Positions 36,000-49,583 of a DNA stretch of 64,000 nucleotides are shown here, piece by piece. The first letter of the stretch is position 1; each line of letters starts with the position of its first letter. The notes below the pieces were generated by a model. That model ran no database searches. It was given only the letters and a program-made list of their open reading frames with translations, and had not been told where the DNA came from. The position numbers and the translations under genes are program-made. The DNA comes from Tubiluchus corallicola (taxonomy: Eukaryota; Priapulida; Priapulimorpha; Priapulimorphida; Tubiluchidae): contig JAQGDQ010000128.1 of NCBI GenBank assembly GCA_030141605.1, positions 463,771 through 527,770 on the forward strand, in the 5' to 3' direction.

Positions 36000-36238
36000 A
36001 TTCATAGAGCAGCATTGGGTTTTCTAGATGTATGGAAATGGCATGAATGTCAGTTTACAGGCTTTACTGACTAAAACTCCATTTATCAACACGACGCTAA
36101 GTGTTTTTTAATTGCTTCACAATGTAGATAGGAGATATAAATGCAAACATCATTTCTGGGCTAAAAAATTGTTTTTTTTATCTGTTATAGATCAAGAAAT
36201 GTTTGAAATAATTCTAGCTTGACCAGTACTATTTAAGA

Positions 36239-39200
36239 ATGGATGCGCTGATAAAATCTTATGGAAGTGATTCTGAATCAGACTATGAAGACAGTGATTT
36301 AGCTTTAGCAGAAAAGCTTAAGAAAGTGCAAGCCAAGAAGATTTTAATAAGTACTTCAAATTCCCCTGTTAACTACTCGGAAAATGTGCATCCTCGACTA
36401 CCAGCCCGAACCAAATGTGTGCCTGCGGATGTCACTGATGATTCTCAGCATCACAATTTTGAAGATTACAATCATCAGAAACTTTATAGTATAACTGCAA
36501 GAACAGATTCTGAAGATTGTAACAAACGGGGAAATATATTAATGTCCAAAATTTACCATTATGATCCTACAGCGACACCAAATAAAACTAGGCCTAGTGT
36601 TTACAACACTTCTCACCATGCCCTACCTCGATTGGCTGACAATGTTATGCATTGTGAACAAGGTGTGCCGCTTATGCAAAGAGAAATTAGTGCTGCTTCT
36701 TTAGGATGCAAATCGACTGTGCCACAGCAAGCAACACAAAGCTTAGCGGATACCAGTGCTTATGCTTCATTGTTTTCAGTGCAACAGCACCAATCGTGTT
36801 CTAACACTGGACAACCATTTGTAATGCAAGCACCTCATTCCCGTGCACAAAAAGGTGTAGCTGTTAGTTCACTGCACATGCCTGTGCATAATATCAGACA
36901 TACCGAGCCTGTGATTACACATTCGGTAGAATCATTGTCACACAACCGTAATACATTGACCACACATGAACAGCACGGCAGTTGTGTTCTGCCTCCTGTG
37001 AGATCACCTTTTCAACATCACGAGCCTTACGCGCAAGCAAGTACTATAGTTGTAGGAGGAACTAATCAAAGATATCAAACAGCTAAACCTATTTCACACA
37101 TGTCTCATTCCGTTAGTGCTATAACTACTGCTGTTTCTTATGCACAATCATTTAAAGTTAGTAATCCACCTGGAGTTTATTCCGCCGCACTCCATCAAGA
37201 ACCATCTCTATTAGCACAACATTCTTCCTCTATTCTTCCTGCAGGTGCAAAAATAGATCAGCTTGCATTACCAAAAAAACGTGAATCTAATGTTCAAGAA
37301 AAACCAAGCTCTAATCTAAAGCAAATATTGAAAACCGCTTTACCAGTCCATGTAAGTGAAAATGATATGGCTGAAATTCTGCAACTAACTGCCAGTATAC
37401 AAAAAACACGTGAGGCATTAGCAAGATCTGGCACTGCTTCTCTACCTAGCCAAAAACGAAATTTTTCCAGCAGTTGTGACTTGTCCACTGATAAACCTAT
37501 AGTACCATCTGTGCAGAGCAATGACAGTCTTCTAATAAGACCGTATCAGTCTAAGAAACAACGACTACAGTCATCGACTAGTTTGCAAGTTGTTCTTGCA
37601 TCTAACTGCCAAGAATCTATACATGTTCCTTATCCTGAGATTAAGAGCCGGTGTGAAAGTTACATTACAAGCAGTTTGCCTCATAAAATTGCAGCGAGAT
37701 TGACTGATCACACAAAGGCTGCTCTGGTACACTGGTGTTCAAAATCTCAGCTAAGTCATCTGCTTGCGTCTGCTTCTATGGATGGAACGGTATAGTTAAT
37801 AATCAATCACTGAGGGTAATATAATAAAATTTTTGGGTTTTTGAACCAGTCTGATAATAATGATGTAGTTCTAATTAGCAAACTATATATCTTTGCATCT
37901 GTCTAATGCTGAACATTACACCTGATGGCTTACAACAACACTGTAGTAAATGTGAGTAGAGATAAATTTTATTGCCTTTAGCCTTTGTAAATGAATTTTT
38001 GCTGTAGGAGGGATTTCTTCTCACTTACTAATGAACACATAATTTCGTGTACAGACACCTCGTGCTTAATTAACTATAATTGTGTACATTACTGTGAACA
38101 TTTTTAAATTAGATTTGTTACATAATTTTTGTCGTAGGTAAAATTATGGGACATATTTAAAAGGAAGTGTGTTAGAAGTTTTGAAAAGCACAAATATGCT
38201 GTAAAGGAGGTTAGATGGAGTAGCGACGGTAGTAAAATTCTCACCGGGTCATTGGACGCAACAGCTCGTATAACGGACACAGAAACAGGTAATGGGGCTT
38301 GATTATTTTAACTATTATCACTTATTTATTTTTGAGTTATAATGTGCATTGCAATTTTATAAGATGAACGCTAAAATTTTTAAACATGTAATGTGTAAAT
38401 ACACCCATATTTAATTCCCGAGCCTGGGTCCTAGGAAAAATCCAGTGATTCATTCACTCATTTTGTCTGCCATACTTTTTTCAGCTCCTAAAATGTTTAT
38501 CCAATTGACTTGATTTTTGGTAGGATGATTAGTTAGGATATCCTTTGTTCAACATAAAAAAATTGTTGCAATTTCTTTGTTTATTGAATTAATTATAGCT
38601 ATTTAAGCCGTTGTTGTTGTTCATGTTATATAAAACTCTGTGAGGCAAACAATGTGTATCGTGTTCTAAATTTTCATGAAAATTTGTATTCTTTGATAAC
38701 CGTAAATGTTGTATCTGTTAACAGTAAAGTGATTTTTAGTTTTCTGCTGTTGTGCTAGTTTATGGGCTGTTACCATGTTTTCTCCTTTGGTCCATAACTT
38801 GATCCAGTCTATAATTGGTAAACTGAAATTGTAAATTAGTAACTGGTATTGATGTAACACGTTTTGTGAACAATTTCAGTTTTATCTTATACTGTCATAC
38901 TGCAGAAGCAGATAATTATTATTATTATTTTATTTATTTGACATTTATATCAGTACATAACAAATACCATAGAACAGCAAATAAAACTAAATTAAAAATC
39001 ACTATTTAAAATATTACTACAAGACAAATTAAGTAAATATTTACATCAAGCTAAATATTTAGCAAAGGGTTAGTAAGTGTATATTCTCAATGGGCAAAAG
39101 TTTTCGAAGTTAAAATGACATCAGTATTAAAAATAAAGCTATGTGTTACTTCATTGTTTGAATTTTAAACCCCATTGTTGAAGGCTAAAAGTACTTTTAC

Positions 39201-42200
39201 CTAAAATCACTTTAAAATGATTACAACCATATTCTATAATAAGGTTTATAGCTTCATTTGTGCATGATTATGTGCAGAACTAAGTTGAATTCAGGATCAC
39301 AAAAGCTATTTATTTTCAGGCACTATCTGCGATTGTATAGTTCTTCTGCTTGAAGTGCTTTAATGAAAACAAGGCATGTTGGTAAAAGTCCTACTTGTAC
39401 CACATAAGCAAATACATTTCTTAAATACTCCTTTTAACACAAAATTTGATATTCTATACAGTTTTATTATTATTTGTACAATAAAAAGCTACCACGCTAC
39501 TTTTCTTTTAATAAGTTTAATAAGTAAAGTGCCTTATGCGATTTAATGTCTTTCTGAAAGAAATATAGTGGGAACCAACACAATTAATTTTTGTTAGACT
39601 TTTAATCGTCATTATTCTCTTTTGCACGGATGCTTGTAGGCCATGAAATACAGAATCTTCGTCATTCTACATTTGTTTGGAATGTACAGTATCATTTAAA
39701 CGACGACAACCTGTTTTTAACGTCTGTGCCTGACAAAATATTCGCTTGGGATATGCGAGTAAATGTAAGCTCTGGACCAATCCGATCATTCAGGGAACAG
39801 TTTGGGAATGTAAGTCTCTGTTAATTCTTGCCTTGTTTTATGTACGAAATAAATTGTTTTTATGTAGCGCATTTCCAACATTAATTAAGACCTAATGGTG
39901 CTGCATGTTAATTGATTTAATGAAGGGCAACCTGTTTTATACACTGACACACTGCAAGCTGAAATCTAGTGTTCAATTGTACAGTCTACTCAGTGCTGAT
40001 GTTGTGGATTGTTGTCAAGGATAACCATCTAAGATAAGATACTGAATCAGCAGGAGCATCTTAGCTATGTTCGGATGATATACGAATACAATGTTACATC
40101 CTTTCCTCAACGAGATAACCGCCAGAATCAATATTGTGAATAAAACTACACAGAATGCATATTGAACCTAGGCAGTCATGAACAGTCAGTGATGGGCATC
40201 AGCATTGCTTGGCCTCAGTCTCAAACTACATGCTGTCAACCCTTGGATATTCAACTAGACTCAAAACTGAAAAGTTATATACAATCCGTACAAATAAAGG
40301 CTATGTTTATAAAATAAATAGTTCAAATTGACACGCAAAGTTTAACATGTAGTGTAATGATAACGCTGAGCGGACAAATGAAGTCTGCTGGCCAGTGAGC
40401 ATGTTTTATAAACCTCGGCAGCATTTCGATAAGTCATTATTGGTCCCGACCTCGATTAAAAATTGTAATTTTAAATGGGCCAAAAAAGTTCAATCATTGG
40501 CTCCTGTACCTTCGATTTAAAAATCAAAGCTGTACTATAGGCTTATTGACCTGTAGTTTGAACCTTTAATAATTTGTTTTTCATCAGGTACAAGACATGG
40601 AGTTTCTCGGAGATGGTAAAGAGTTTGTTAGCTCGGGTGATGTTGTTTCTCGTGCTTCATCTACTACCCAAATTATGGCATGGGACTTTGCCTCTGGAGC
40701 AGCTCTTAGTAATCAAATATTTAAGGTAAGAGGATATTATGTGTAATTGTCATATTTAATCATTTGAATTGCAAAAGCAGAGCAAACTAGAAGCCTGTGA
40801 TGTCAAATTCAGTGCTAGTGAATGTTTTTTGTGTGTGAACGATTGTTTTGCATTTTAGGCTGTTAGCGAAGCAGTGATTTTCTAGACTTTTTTATTTTTT
40901 ACATCTGAAACAAACAATGAAATGTCGGTAGAACAAATAAAAATTGTATTTTACATGTAGTTCAAAAGTTTGTTGACACCTTTAGCTTTATGGCTTGTAA
41001 TACATTCAAAAATTGTCGAGCAAAACAACTTTTCTATATCTTTAGCTCCTGTGACACCGCATGATGACCATGAAGACCTGTCTGCAACCCCCCGATATAA
41101 AGTATTTCTTGATGATCGTGGCCAGATCTCCGAAGATCATAAGAAAATAAAACAGAAAAGCTTCTTCCACTGGCTTCTTTTCCACTGTACTTAAATTATT
41201 ATGAATGTAGTGACATTGTTTTAAAAGCCTAAAGCAAACACTGACAAACAAGTCTGAAATTTAGGCTGATACATATACGATGGTACTAAATCCATAAAGT
41301 TTTTAGTTATGATGGAGTAACGCTCACAATGCGACTATACAATCCGAATCACAGCCACCAAACACTAACAAACAAATTTTTCAGAGATCACAATGATCTT
41401 CAAGATCACAGTACATTCCTAGCCATTTCAACTGCGTTGTTACTCAGTCTGATGGAGACTTGGCCACTTTTTAAATTCACAGTGAGGTCGTCTATCAGTA
41501 CTGTGGAGCTATAAGTTCCATATTTTAAAGGTGTTTATTTTGTGAGAAGCATCACCATTGCATGTCAGCAAATGATGACTGTCTTTAGCAGTTTCACTTG
41601 CACCACATATAATGAAAATATGTTGCAGGTTGCTAAATCATATTGCAAATGTCAATCAGATTGGGTTTGATTTTTCCCCTGCTGCAGTCCCTTGCTCATT
41701 AGAAGTCAGTTGCCATATTAAACCTCTAATACATCATTACTTCTGTGAAAGATGCTTTCAAAACTTTTCATCTTTGGTTCATAAATGCTGACATTCATGG
41801 ATGACTTTCATCTTTGGTTCATAAATGCTGACATTCATGGATGTTTTTGCCGAGCACTGCTTACAGTTAACTCCAAGCATGTCTAAATGCAGAACAGACA
41901 TTTCTAAGGCCAGTTTTTTCCTCATGCTTCTTATCTGTGAAATTCTCGCCAGAAAAATGTTGAGGAATTTCAAGGTTGTACAGTTTCATTAATAAAAAAA
42001 ACAGTCTATTTACTTAAGGTAGAATTAATGCTATTTACCAATAAGTTTAAATCTTTTTCAGGAACCGCATGTTGTTACTTGTCTTCGAAGACATCCTCAC
42101 GATGCTTTCTTTCTTGCACAAACTCATGCTGATTACATGGCTCTGTTTTCTTCTCAAAGGCCTTACAAGATGAATAAAGACCGGCTCTTTAAAGGTCACA

Positions 42201-43167
42201 AGGTTAGTATAGTAGCACTGCATTTTTTTCTTGTGATTCTTAAATTCAATGAATGGCGGCTGTGGTAGTACTACTAGACATTTTTTTGGAGCTTGGCGTT
42301 ATTGCAGTGATCACTGCTTAGCACTGTGAGGAAACAAATTATTGCTGCTAAGCTCTGTCTCTCTTTGAATTAGCGCTAGGCATGAAGCTACGTTTTGTGC
42401 AACATTTATTCCTATAACCTAAAATTTTGACTGAGAAGTGTGACAAAAATAGTAAGAGCGCTGCTGCTTGCATATCTTCCAAGAAATACTGGTGATCTTC
42501 ACGAAAATCATAATCACGTAAGTGAGAGTTTTGTTATCTTTTCTCTATTTATGTCTAGCTTAGCTTTTTCAAATTGGCTTTTGTGAAATATTATTGTTAA
42601 CAATATTGAACCAGTGCTATTAAGTCTTGTAAGAATATTATATACTATATTATACTATATATTATTCAGGCACGAAAGTAAATACTAAAAAGCAAAATAG
42701 CACTTAAGCAGCATATAATAGCATATGTACAGCAGTAGGGATACATTAGCATGCCAGGGCCAACAGCAGGGAGCTTAATCCCCAAAAAGCATGCTGGTCG
42801 ATACTAATGAAGTGAATAGGGGAATATAAATAATCATTCAAAACAAGTTTAAACATACAAAAATCAGATATAAAACACACACATCATTTTGATGTTGATC
42901 ATAATATATAAAGTATTTGCATCGTCCTTGTTTCGATTTCAGGTGTCTGGATATCATGTCAAGTGTGATTTCAGCCCTCATGGAAGTTTCATTGTGTCTG
43001 GCAGTTCCGATGGGAAAGTCTTTTTCTACAGTTACAAAACTGGAGTTGTGATTCGTAGCTTAGTTGTTTCTGAGAATGATCCATGTATTGGTGTTTCCTT
43101 CCATCCAGTATTGCCCAGTACAGTAGCCACGTCGAACTGGTCTGGTCTCATTACCATTTGGGAGTAA
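36239..43167 (+). CDS. WDR25: WD repeat-containing protein 25
   Basis: Six exons join in phase: 36239-37789, 38138-38288, 39640-39809, 40588-40725, 42062-42202 and 42943-43167, giving 791 residues plus TAA. The first exon (517 codons) encodes a start MDALIKSYGSDSESDYEDSD and a long disordered, His/Ser-rich region. From about residue 465 the protein is a WD40 propeller: ALVHWCSKSQLSHLLASASM-DGTVKLWD, then AVKEVRWSSDGSKILTGSLD, KIFAWDMR, IMAWDFASGAALSNQIF, FFLAQTHADYMALFSSQRPY, GHKVSGYHVKCDFSPHGSFI and HPVLPSTVATSNWSGLITIW. These blocks match vertebrate WDR25, including its characteristic IAWDF...SNQIF and YHPVLPS segments. It is related to the splicing factor CDC40/PRP17, but its own function is poorly known. 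Human WDR25 is about 544 residues, so the N-terminal region is expanded here. Confidence 0.93.
38917..38940. repeat. (ATT)n / TTTATTTATT low-complexity tract in a WDR25 intron
   Basis: A run of ATT units followed by TTTATTTATTTG within the intron 38289-39639. Read on the other strand it resembles the A-rich AATAAATAA(TAA)n tail of non-LTR elements, but no coding remnant is recognisable next to it. Confidence 0.5.
41764..41842. repeat. 40-bp tandem duplication in a WDR25 intron
   Basis: Two consecutive copies of a 40-base unit (CATCTTTGGTTCATAAATGC and following bases) are essentially identical. They lie in the intron 40726-42061. Confidence 0.85.
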
Positions 43168-45565
43168 CAAATGTGATTGGTATTATTTTGGGACATTTGC
43201 ACAACTTTTGAAAATTAATTTCGAGTTCTACAAACGATTTTGCAATTTGATGTTTAAGGAGTATACTTTAAAAATATTTAAGTGAAGTGCACTGTTTACG
43301 TATTACGAAAGAAGAATTATATACTCTGTAAAGTCTGCCAAACTAGTTCATACATTACTAACACTAATTGTCAGAACAAGTGCTCTAGACGATTACTGAC
43401 TTCAAGTATCAAATTATTTTTGAAGGACCTTTGATCTCGACTCCCATATTGTCAATCTCGTCGCACGTTTCACTGGATATATTGCAAGCAGTAATGATGC
43501 TCTAATGACTATACAAAGTAAAATATTCTGTGTATTGCGACATTGCTTTTATGTTATTACTGTAACCTGCTGTTGCCAGTATAGTGTCAACTTCTTGTAT
43601 GAACAAGGATGGTTTCTATGATTTTTATGTACATTTGTGCTGTTTAGGAATTTTATTTGCTTGGTGCAGTTTATTTTGGTAATTCAGTAATTTATTAAAT
43701 ATGTAAAATGATTTTCAAACTTAGCTAATGTAAAATTATATTTGCATTATAGTTCTAATCACGGAAGATACATTATATATCTGTAGAATATCTGTGGTTT
43801 TATTATAAAGTTGTATCAAAAAGTCAGATTTGCAAAGAGGAGTGACTTTACCTGATTTCTATTTAAAAAAAAAACTTCTAGACTTCTGTTGTGTGTACAT
43901 AGTGTGCGTATTCCACCTGAGATGTACACAAACTGAAAAAGAAGATTCGTGGAAACATGTCTGTAACCATTGCTCCAGAATGGCTTGCGACATGTAGTGC
44001 AAGTTTCAATGAAATAAATTAAACTTTGTCATCTGAGTCAAGATCAAAGGATTATGTTTTGAAGGTTATAACACGCAAACACTACTGTGTGAATTGTATA
44101 TCCACCATGCTATTGATAGTTTTAGTTGTCAGGCATCAGGCTGCATCACTAGACTTGTGCTTGTGATCCATGAAGGGATGCATTCCTAAGGAGAAAAAAC
44201 TGTTTGAGTGTACATGACATTTTAGTGCTTTTGCATAACAGTGTTTTTCGTATTTTGAATATTGCAAATATTATTATAAGCATTTAAAAGTACTGTTTTA
44301 TGCTTTTATATACAGATTGTGTTTACCATGTCAACTTTATCAAGCCAGTCTCATAAGTTGGTGTTAGCAGCAAGAACCTGATCCTAAAGCTCATTTTGTA
44401 AAAGATGGTCCATAAGTGATTCGTGCAACATTACGATTTATCCTAAACCATAAATATAGTACATTATTCAAAAAGATTGAAGCAAGTGCAAGATCTGGAT
44501 GTGGAGCTTTAATAAAGCTTGACCTAGCATGTCTAGAGGTCTAGATAGCCATTAATCCACCACTGATAAGCACTGATTTTCGTCTAGGAGGTTTTATTTT
44601 TGAGCAGCTGTGCACCACTTTTCTGACATAAAATGGCATATAATCTGACTTGTGGGTGTTACTGCCGTAGTCCGAATACAAGTAATTAAAATTACAAATT
44701 ATGGTTAAGGGGTGAGTGACTAGATGACTTACGGTCTTTCCTCGCCCCATCTCCACAGATAAAGTTATTTTTTCGTAAAATGGAAATTTGTGACACATTT
44801 GGAGAAAATAAATGTATATATATATGGTTGCAGTAGCTTTTGTCACAAGTCACGTCAGACGTCAGCAATCAAATATAAATCCGTGTAACATATTGTACTT
44901 GCATTGCAGTACAAGCAAATGGACCAGGTGTTCATTGCAATTTCCTTTGACTGAATTGATCACATAATTTATTATAACCTTTGCTTAATATGCAACTAAA
45001 AGGACTGACAGCAAACATCAACCAAGAAAAGACAGGCGTCGGTGTTGATTAAATTTTACTGACACGAGTTGTGATAAAAAATATTTGAATACTAAGTCAA
45101 AATGCTTTGTCTGATTGAACAGACATGGAATTGTCTTAATGTGATTAAATAGACTGATGCGTGACAGTTATGAGTAAATAAATTGTTGATTATTTAACCA
45201 TTACTTATGTTATCGTTCTTTTAGCCCCTTGTAAACTAACTAGTGCATATTTTTATAGTGTTTTATATTCTTACTGTTGGTGTGAACACGGTTAAGAGAA
45301 TTTGTGGTTTCTTCAGTATTTTTTTCCTAGTTCCTTTCACTCATTTAAGAAATACAGCTGCAAAAAAGCTTGTGCATTCTCAACATGCAGAGTACAAGAG
45401 AAAACATTGCTTACTAGACTTTGTTGTCTATGATTATTGCAACATTTTCTTAAAAAACGTGATCCTTGTCTGCAATTGTAAACATGAATTGTATACAGTC
45501 ATATTTGGCAATTAGTTTAAGTTATTCAATAAAAGGTGGCGCGTAACTCGTGATTACAGATCAAA
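43168..45565. other. WDR25-ISCA2 intergenic interval
   Basis: The left part is the WDR25 3' UTR. A canonical AATAAA at 44013-44018, about 850 bases after the stop, is the best polyadenylation candidate. The remainder is A+T-rich with no supported gene. A short, more G+C-rich patch (GGTGGCGCG, about 45536-45544) directly precedes the ISCA2 start codon. Confidence 0.45.
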
Positions 45566-48500
45566 ATGGCGACCATCAAACACTTAGCAAATTTTGGCAG
45601 TAAACTCGTTAGACTTTCTAGGTAAATATTAACTTTTAATTTAAAACGAATGCAATAAAAATGACGAATACTTGAAATTTAACTATTTATGTACTTGCGT
45701 TTTTTGTAGACTATGTAACTCGGTATGCTTTATCAAAGGCTCGATTCTTCAAGAAAAAATAGACATTTATTTTCTCCAATATTTAATGTGTTACAAATTT
45801 CGTTCTGCAAAAAACTTCTTTGTCCATCCAAAGAGTTGGGGAAAGACCTTCTAGGCACTCACCCCTTCAAAGTTAATTTCAGTTTAATTTTCAAACTTAA
45901 TGGTGTGAGCCGAGTTATTCCAATAAAAAATTAAATCGTATATGCGTTGTTGGGGGTAGTCATTTATATTAGATGGCTTCTGTGGACTAATAGTACATTA
46001 GTAATTAAACAGACGTGTGAGTGATGTATTCTATTATTTTTGAGCTTTTTTTGCTCAGTTTTATAGCTACCCCGCTATTGCGACTTTCATTTTGGTAGCC
46101 TTGTGTGTAAGGAACCAAAAACAGTGTTATGTAACACACTCATTTAAATATTCAACCTTTGTGACTCTTAACTGTTTTAGACACTATTATTTAAGTCATA
46201 AAGATGGCTGTAATATGTTTTTTAATGTACATACTGACTAGTGTTTTCATTGGGCATCCAGGTACCCGAGTAAATACCCACATGGTTTATTACTGGAGTC
46301 TAATATTTATACCTGGTTCCAGCAATGAAAATGCAGGCATTATTTTAACGTGATAGCCACATGCTGTGCACTTCTACAGTAAACACTTACAAGCCAACAA
46401 TTAATTGCTCCCAGGCCAACAGCTAGAAGGGAGATGGCAGATCAAACCACTTTTGCCATAGGAATGACTTACAAAAAACAAACTATCATTTCCTTACCAA
46501 GAGGTAATTATCCAAATTAAATTGTTTATAAACATTTAAAAACCTATTTCAGCCACCTAACAAAGATACAAATAAACAGATTGTTAAGCTTTACAGCGCA
46601 AAAAGGATAATATAGATTATTGTATTCCCTTAATCCCTATGCTGCATTAATAGTGCTCAGTGCAGTACCTAAGCTGATGTAACTGACTCATTGGTAAAGT
46701 GTGCAATATAAGTAATTAAGAAGTCTGGCAGATAAGGGTTTATTTTCCTTATGTGGCAAAACACTAATTTTTGCAACTCATAGCATGTACTCATGTATTC
46801 TGCCCTCAGCATATGCATACATGTAATAACTAAATGATTATGCTTGCTGTTAACCTAACAGTGCAGTTAGTTGAAATGCACCAGTTGTTGTTTTTATTTG
46901 TTAATTTAAATCATTACAACTTCTTTACTGCTCCTGAACTGTAACAATCGAGTGCACGACAGGTATAAGGAAAAGGGTGCCAAAGTCTAATTTTTGCTGT
47001 CCGTATAAACACTAATACTAACGGAAAAAATAATAGGCATCATATTGAATCGAGTAATTACGGATACTAGTATCACGCTGTAGAAAATTTCAGTGTTCAT
47101 AAACTTGTTTCTCGTGAATCCAACTAAATTCCTTTCTTTGATGCAATTAGTGTTCATCTGAATGCCCCACCTTTAACTGATTAACTGTAATTGCTTTCGC
47201 ACCCATTGAGGTGATCCATTCCACTAATCCATTTTCCTATGGCTGAAGAAATACTTCGTAAAACCCAAATTTTCTCTTTTCTTGCTCACTTCCACGCATA
47301 GTTTTCTTTTGATTTTGAACTTGTATATCTACTGTATTGATTCCTTAGATGATTTTAAAAACTTGTAGTAAATCTGCATATGTCCTTCTTGTTAATAGTA
47401 TGTGTAGACCTTGATGCTTTGGTTGTTAACAATAAGAGATGCTTTTCAGATATTCAACCAAATTGTAGTCCTTCTTGGACACCCTCATTCTAGCACATGT
47501 CTTTAACAAAGTATGGATTCAGAACAGGATTGTGTTTTTGTGTGCATTGTCTAAATTATTGTGTCATTCTTTGCAATTTTGATTTGACTGTAATTTTGTC
47601 GTATCGCAATTTTGCCAATGAAGCAGATCTAATCTATTTTTCATTGGGACATTAGGGCAATACTTCAAGACCGAAAAGAGTCCAAACAGACACACAAGAC
47701 TGATAATTCTATGGTCGCCCACTTTGTTGGGGCAACTATAAAAAGTACTTATGCTGTTAAAGTTAGTACTTGCCTCATCTGATACCTTTTTGCTCAATGT
47801 AGGGACAATACCTGTCTTTTGTAAGTTTTTGAGTTAAAGTAGCTGCCAGTAAGCATTTGCATATCTGTTGAGTCTGTTCATCTTGCAGGTTTGCCGAAGC
47901 AACAGGATTTATGGTTAGGCCAAGAGCACAACTAACAGACAAGACAAACAGTGAAGAACTAGTCTTAAGTGATAAATGTATTAAGGTAGGTGCTGTAAAT
48001 TAATTAAGTTTTTACAGAAATCTTTTTATCTTATCCAAGCATTCACTGTGTGTACTAATATAAGGAGATAATCTGCAGTTTTGTCTTATCATGCATAGAC
48101 TTGACAGTATGAATATCTGTAATTTTGGCACATTCCAATATTACTATACTTACTCAGTCAGAATTATATTTTATAAAGATGTTCAATGTTGTCAATGTCT
48201 TATTTTCCAGAGGTTAAAGAAAATTAGTGAGGGACCTGATGATTATCTCCGTGTAACAGTTGATGGTGGAGGATGTTCTGGTTTTCAGTATGGCTTCCGT
48301 TTTGATAACCACGTCAATGAGGATGACAGGTAAAAACTTGCTATTCATTTTCTTTCAAGTAAACTATATAGCAGTGAATTAGCTGTAACTTACACAAGTA
48401 TCTGGCCTGTGCGCTATTCTTGCATGGAAAGGCATTAATCATCTCATGCAAAATAATTCTGCAAATGCTTGTGTTGCATTATAGAATTTATGGATTATTG

Positions 48501-49583
48501 TGAATAGGGATTAAAAGCATTTCATGTGTACAGTTTTTGGAAGAATGGAGTATTTGCAAGTACAGTACGTAATAAAACTTGTTTTGTTTTTATCATGGAT
48601 AAAAATTTGAAAAAGAAAAGATTTAAAATTCAAAAACATGTTTCTGTAATGTAGGCAAGAAGGTGAACAATAAACATAAAACAAACGCATGTTTTATCCA
48701 AGCCCGATCAACGACACTGTATGGTTTAAAACGCAGTTAAGATAGATAGCCATGGGGTTGTGTCCAAGCTAAGTTAACATCACAAGATCGATTTTCAATA
48801 AGTCGATGCCAGTCTACAAAATGATCCGCAAGCTATGATTTCTGTTATAGCAAGTCATTTCATTATCAAGTGCCAGTACTTCTTTTGTTGATTCGGCTTG
48901 TTTTAGTAATAAGAGTTTGTTTTATTTAATAACGTTTTCCCAATTTTTATTTTATGGCCCTTGTAAAAATGTCCTGTTAGCCTCTCTAACTCTTTTTTGT
49001 AGAGCAAACCAAACTCTCATATGTTTGTAAGATGTTATATATTCAAAATGATTAAAAGATGTTAGCATATTAGTAATGTATTTAAAACTCCGCTTTTTAA
49101 ACAAGCCATTAATGTACCAAAGACAATTTTAACATTTGAGTTGTGGGTTATTTTATGTGCAGTCTGTGAGATTTTTCTAAAAGTGGACTAGTCTTTTTGT
49201 AAATGTCTTTGTACAAAATAATTTGCTATGTCATTTTCGCACAGTCATTTGATGTACCATGGCACTGTAGAGCCCCAGTACACAATTTTTCAAGTGATCT
49301 TGTTTATACGTTTCCATATTGTAGCATTTAGATCTTTTTTACAGTACTTCCATCACTGCCATTGTCACAGTTAAACAATTCAAGCTTAATTTTTGTTTTC
49401 AGAGTTTTTGAAAAAGATGGAGTGAAAGTGGTAATTGACCAGCTGTCACTGGATTTTGTGAAAGGATCGACACTTGATTATAATGCCGAGTTGATACGAT
49501 CTTCATTCCGCATTGTTCAAAATCCTAATGCTGATCAGGGCTGTTCATGTGGTGCTTCATTTTCCTTAAAGCTAGATGGATAA
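45566..49583 (+). CDS. ISCA2: Mitochondrial iron-sulfur cluster assembly protein ISCA2 (A-type carrier)
   Basis: Four exons join in phase: 45566-45621, 47889-47985, 48211-48329 and 49403-49583, giving 150 residues plus TAA (human ISCA2 is about 154). The first exon encodes [19 protein letters not shown], a basic, acid-free N-terminus fitting a mitochondrial targeting peptide. The A-type core follows: [33 protein letters not shown], then [16 protein letters not shown]-type sequence, and the C-terminal [18 protein letters not shown]. The three cluster-binding cysteines are present at residues 73, 138 and 140. With ISCA1 and IBA57 this protein is known to support maturation of mitochondrial 4Fe-4S proteins. 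Intron 1 (45622-47888) contains a retrotransposon relic. The protein looks intact and functional. Confidence 0.96.
47150..47470 (-). pseudogene. LINE reverse transcriptase C-terminal remnant in ISCA2 intron 1
   Basis: Read on the minus strand, one frame gives [15 protein letters not shown] and, after a frame change, [10 protein letters not shown] followed by a stop and WNGSPQW. These correspond to the RR..DLI.VFKI and RK.FFS.R....WN.LP blocks at the C-terminus of CR1/L2/Jockey-like elements. Multiple stops and frameshifts show decay. It is inserted antisense to ISCA2. Confidence 0.6.

Larger units (their letters stand above)
30100..36190. other. Gene-free interval between WBP11 and WDR25
   Basis: About 6 kb between divergent genes. 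It contains WBP11 promoter sequence at the left end, an inverted-repeat element (30911-31742), a degenerate retrotransposon (about 34150-35047), a palindromic block (35942-35999) and the WDR25 5' end. A likely WDR25 5' UTR acceptor (CTGTTATAG) ends at 36190. In 31750-34150 I see only A+T-rich sequence with no supported gene. Confidence 0.6.

Noticed and set aside
38917-39600. Possible LINE 3' tail with adjacent coding remnant
   Set aside because: The (ATT)n/TTTATT tract resembles a LINE tail, but reading the minus strand next to it gave no reverse-transcriptase motif.
40970-41194. 74-codon frame containing LSATPRYKVFLDDRGQI within a WDR25 intron
   Set aside because: It follows a TTTAG acceptor-like string and looked exon-like, but WDR25 exons on both sides join in phase and match the family without it. 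No similarity recognised.
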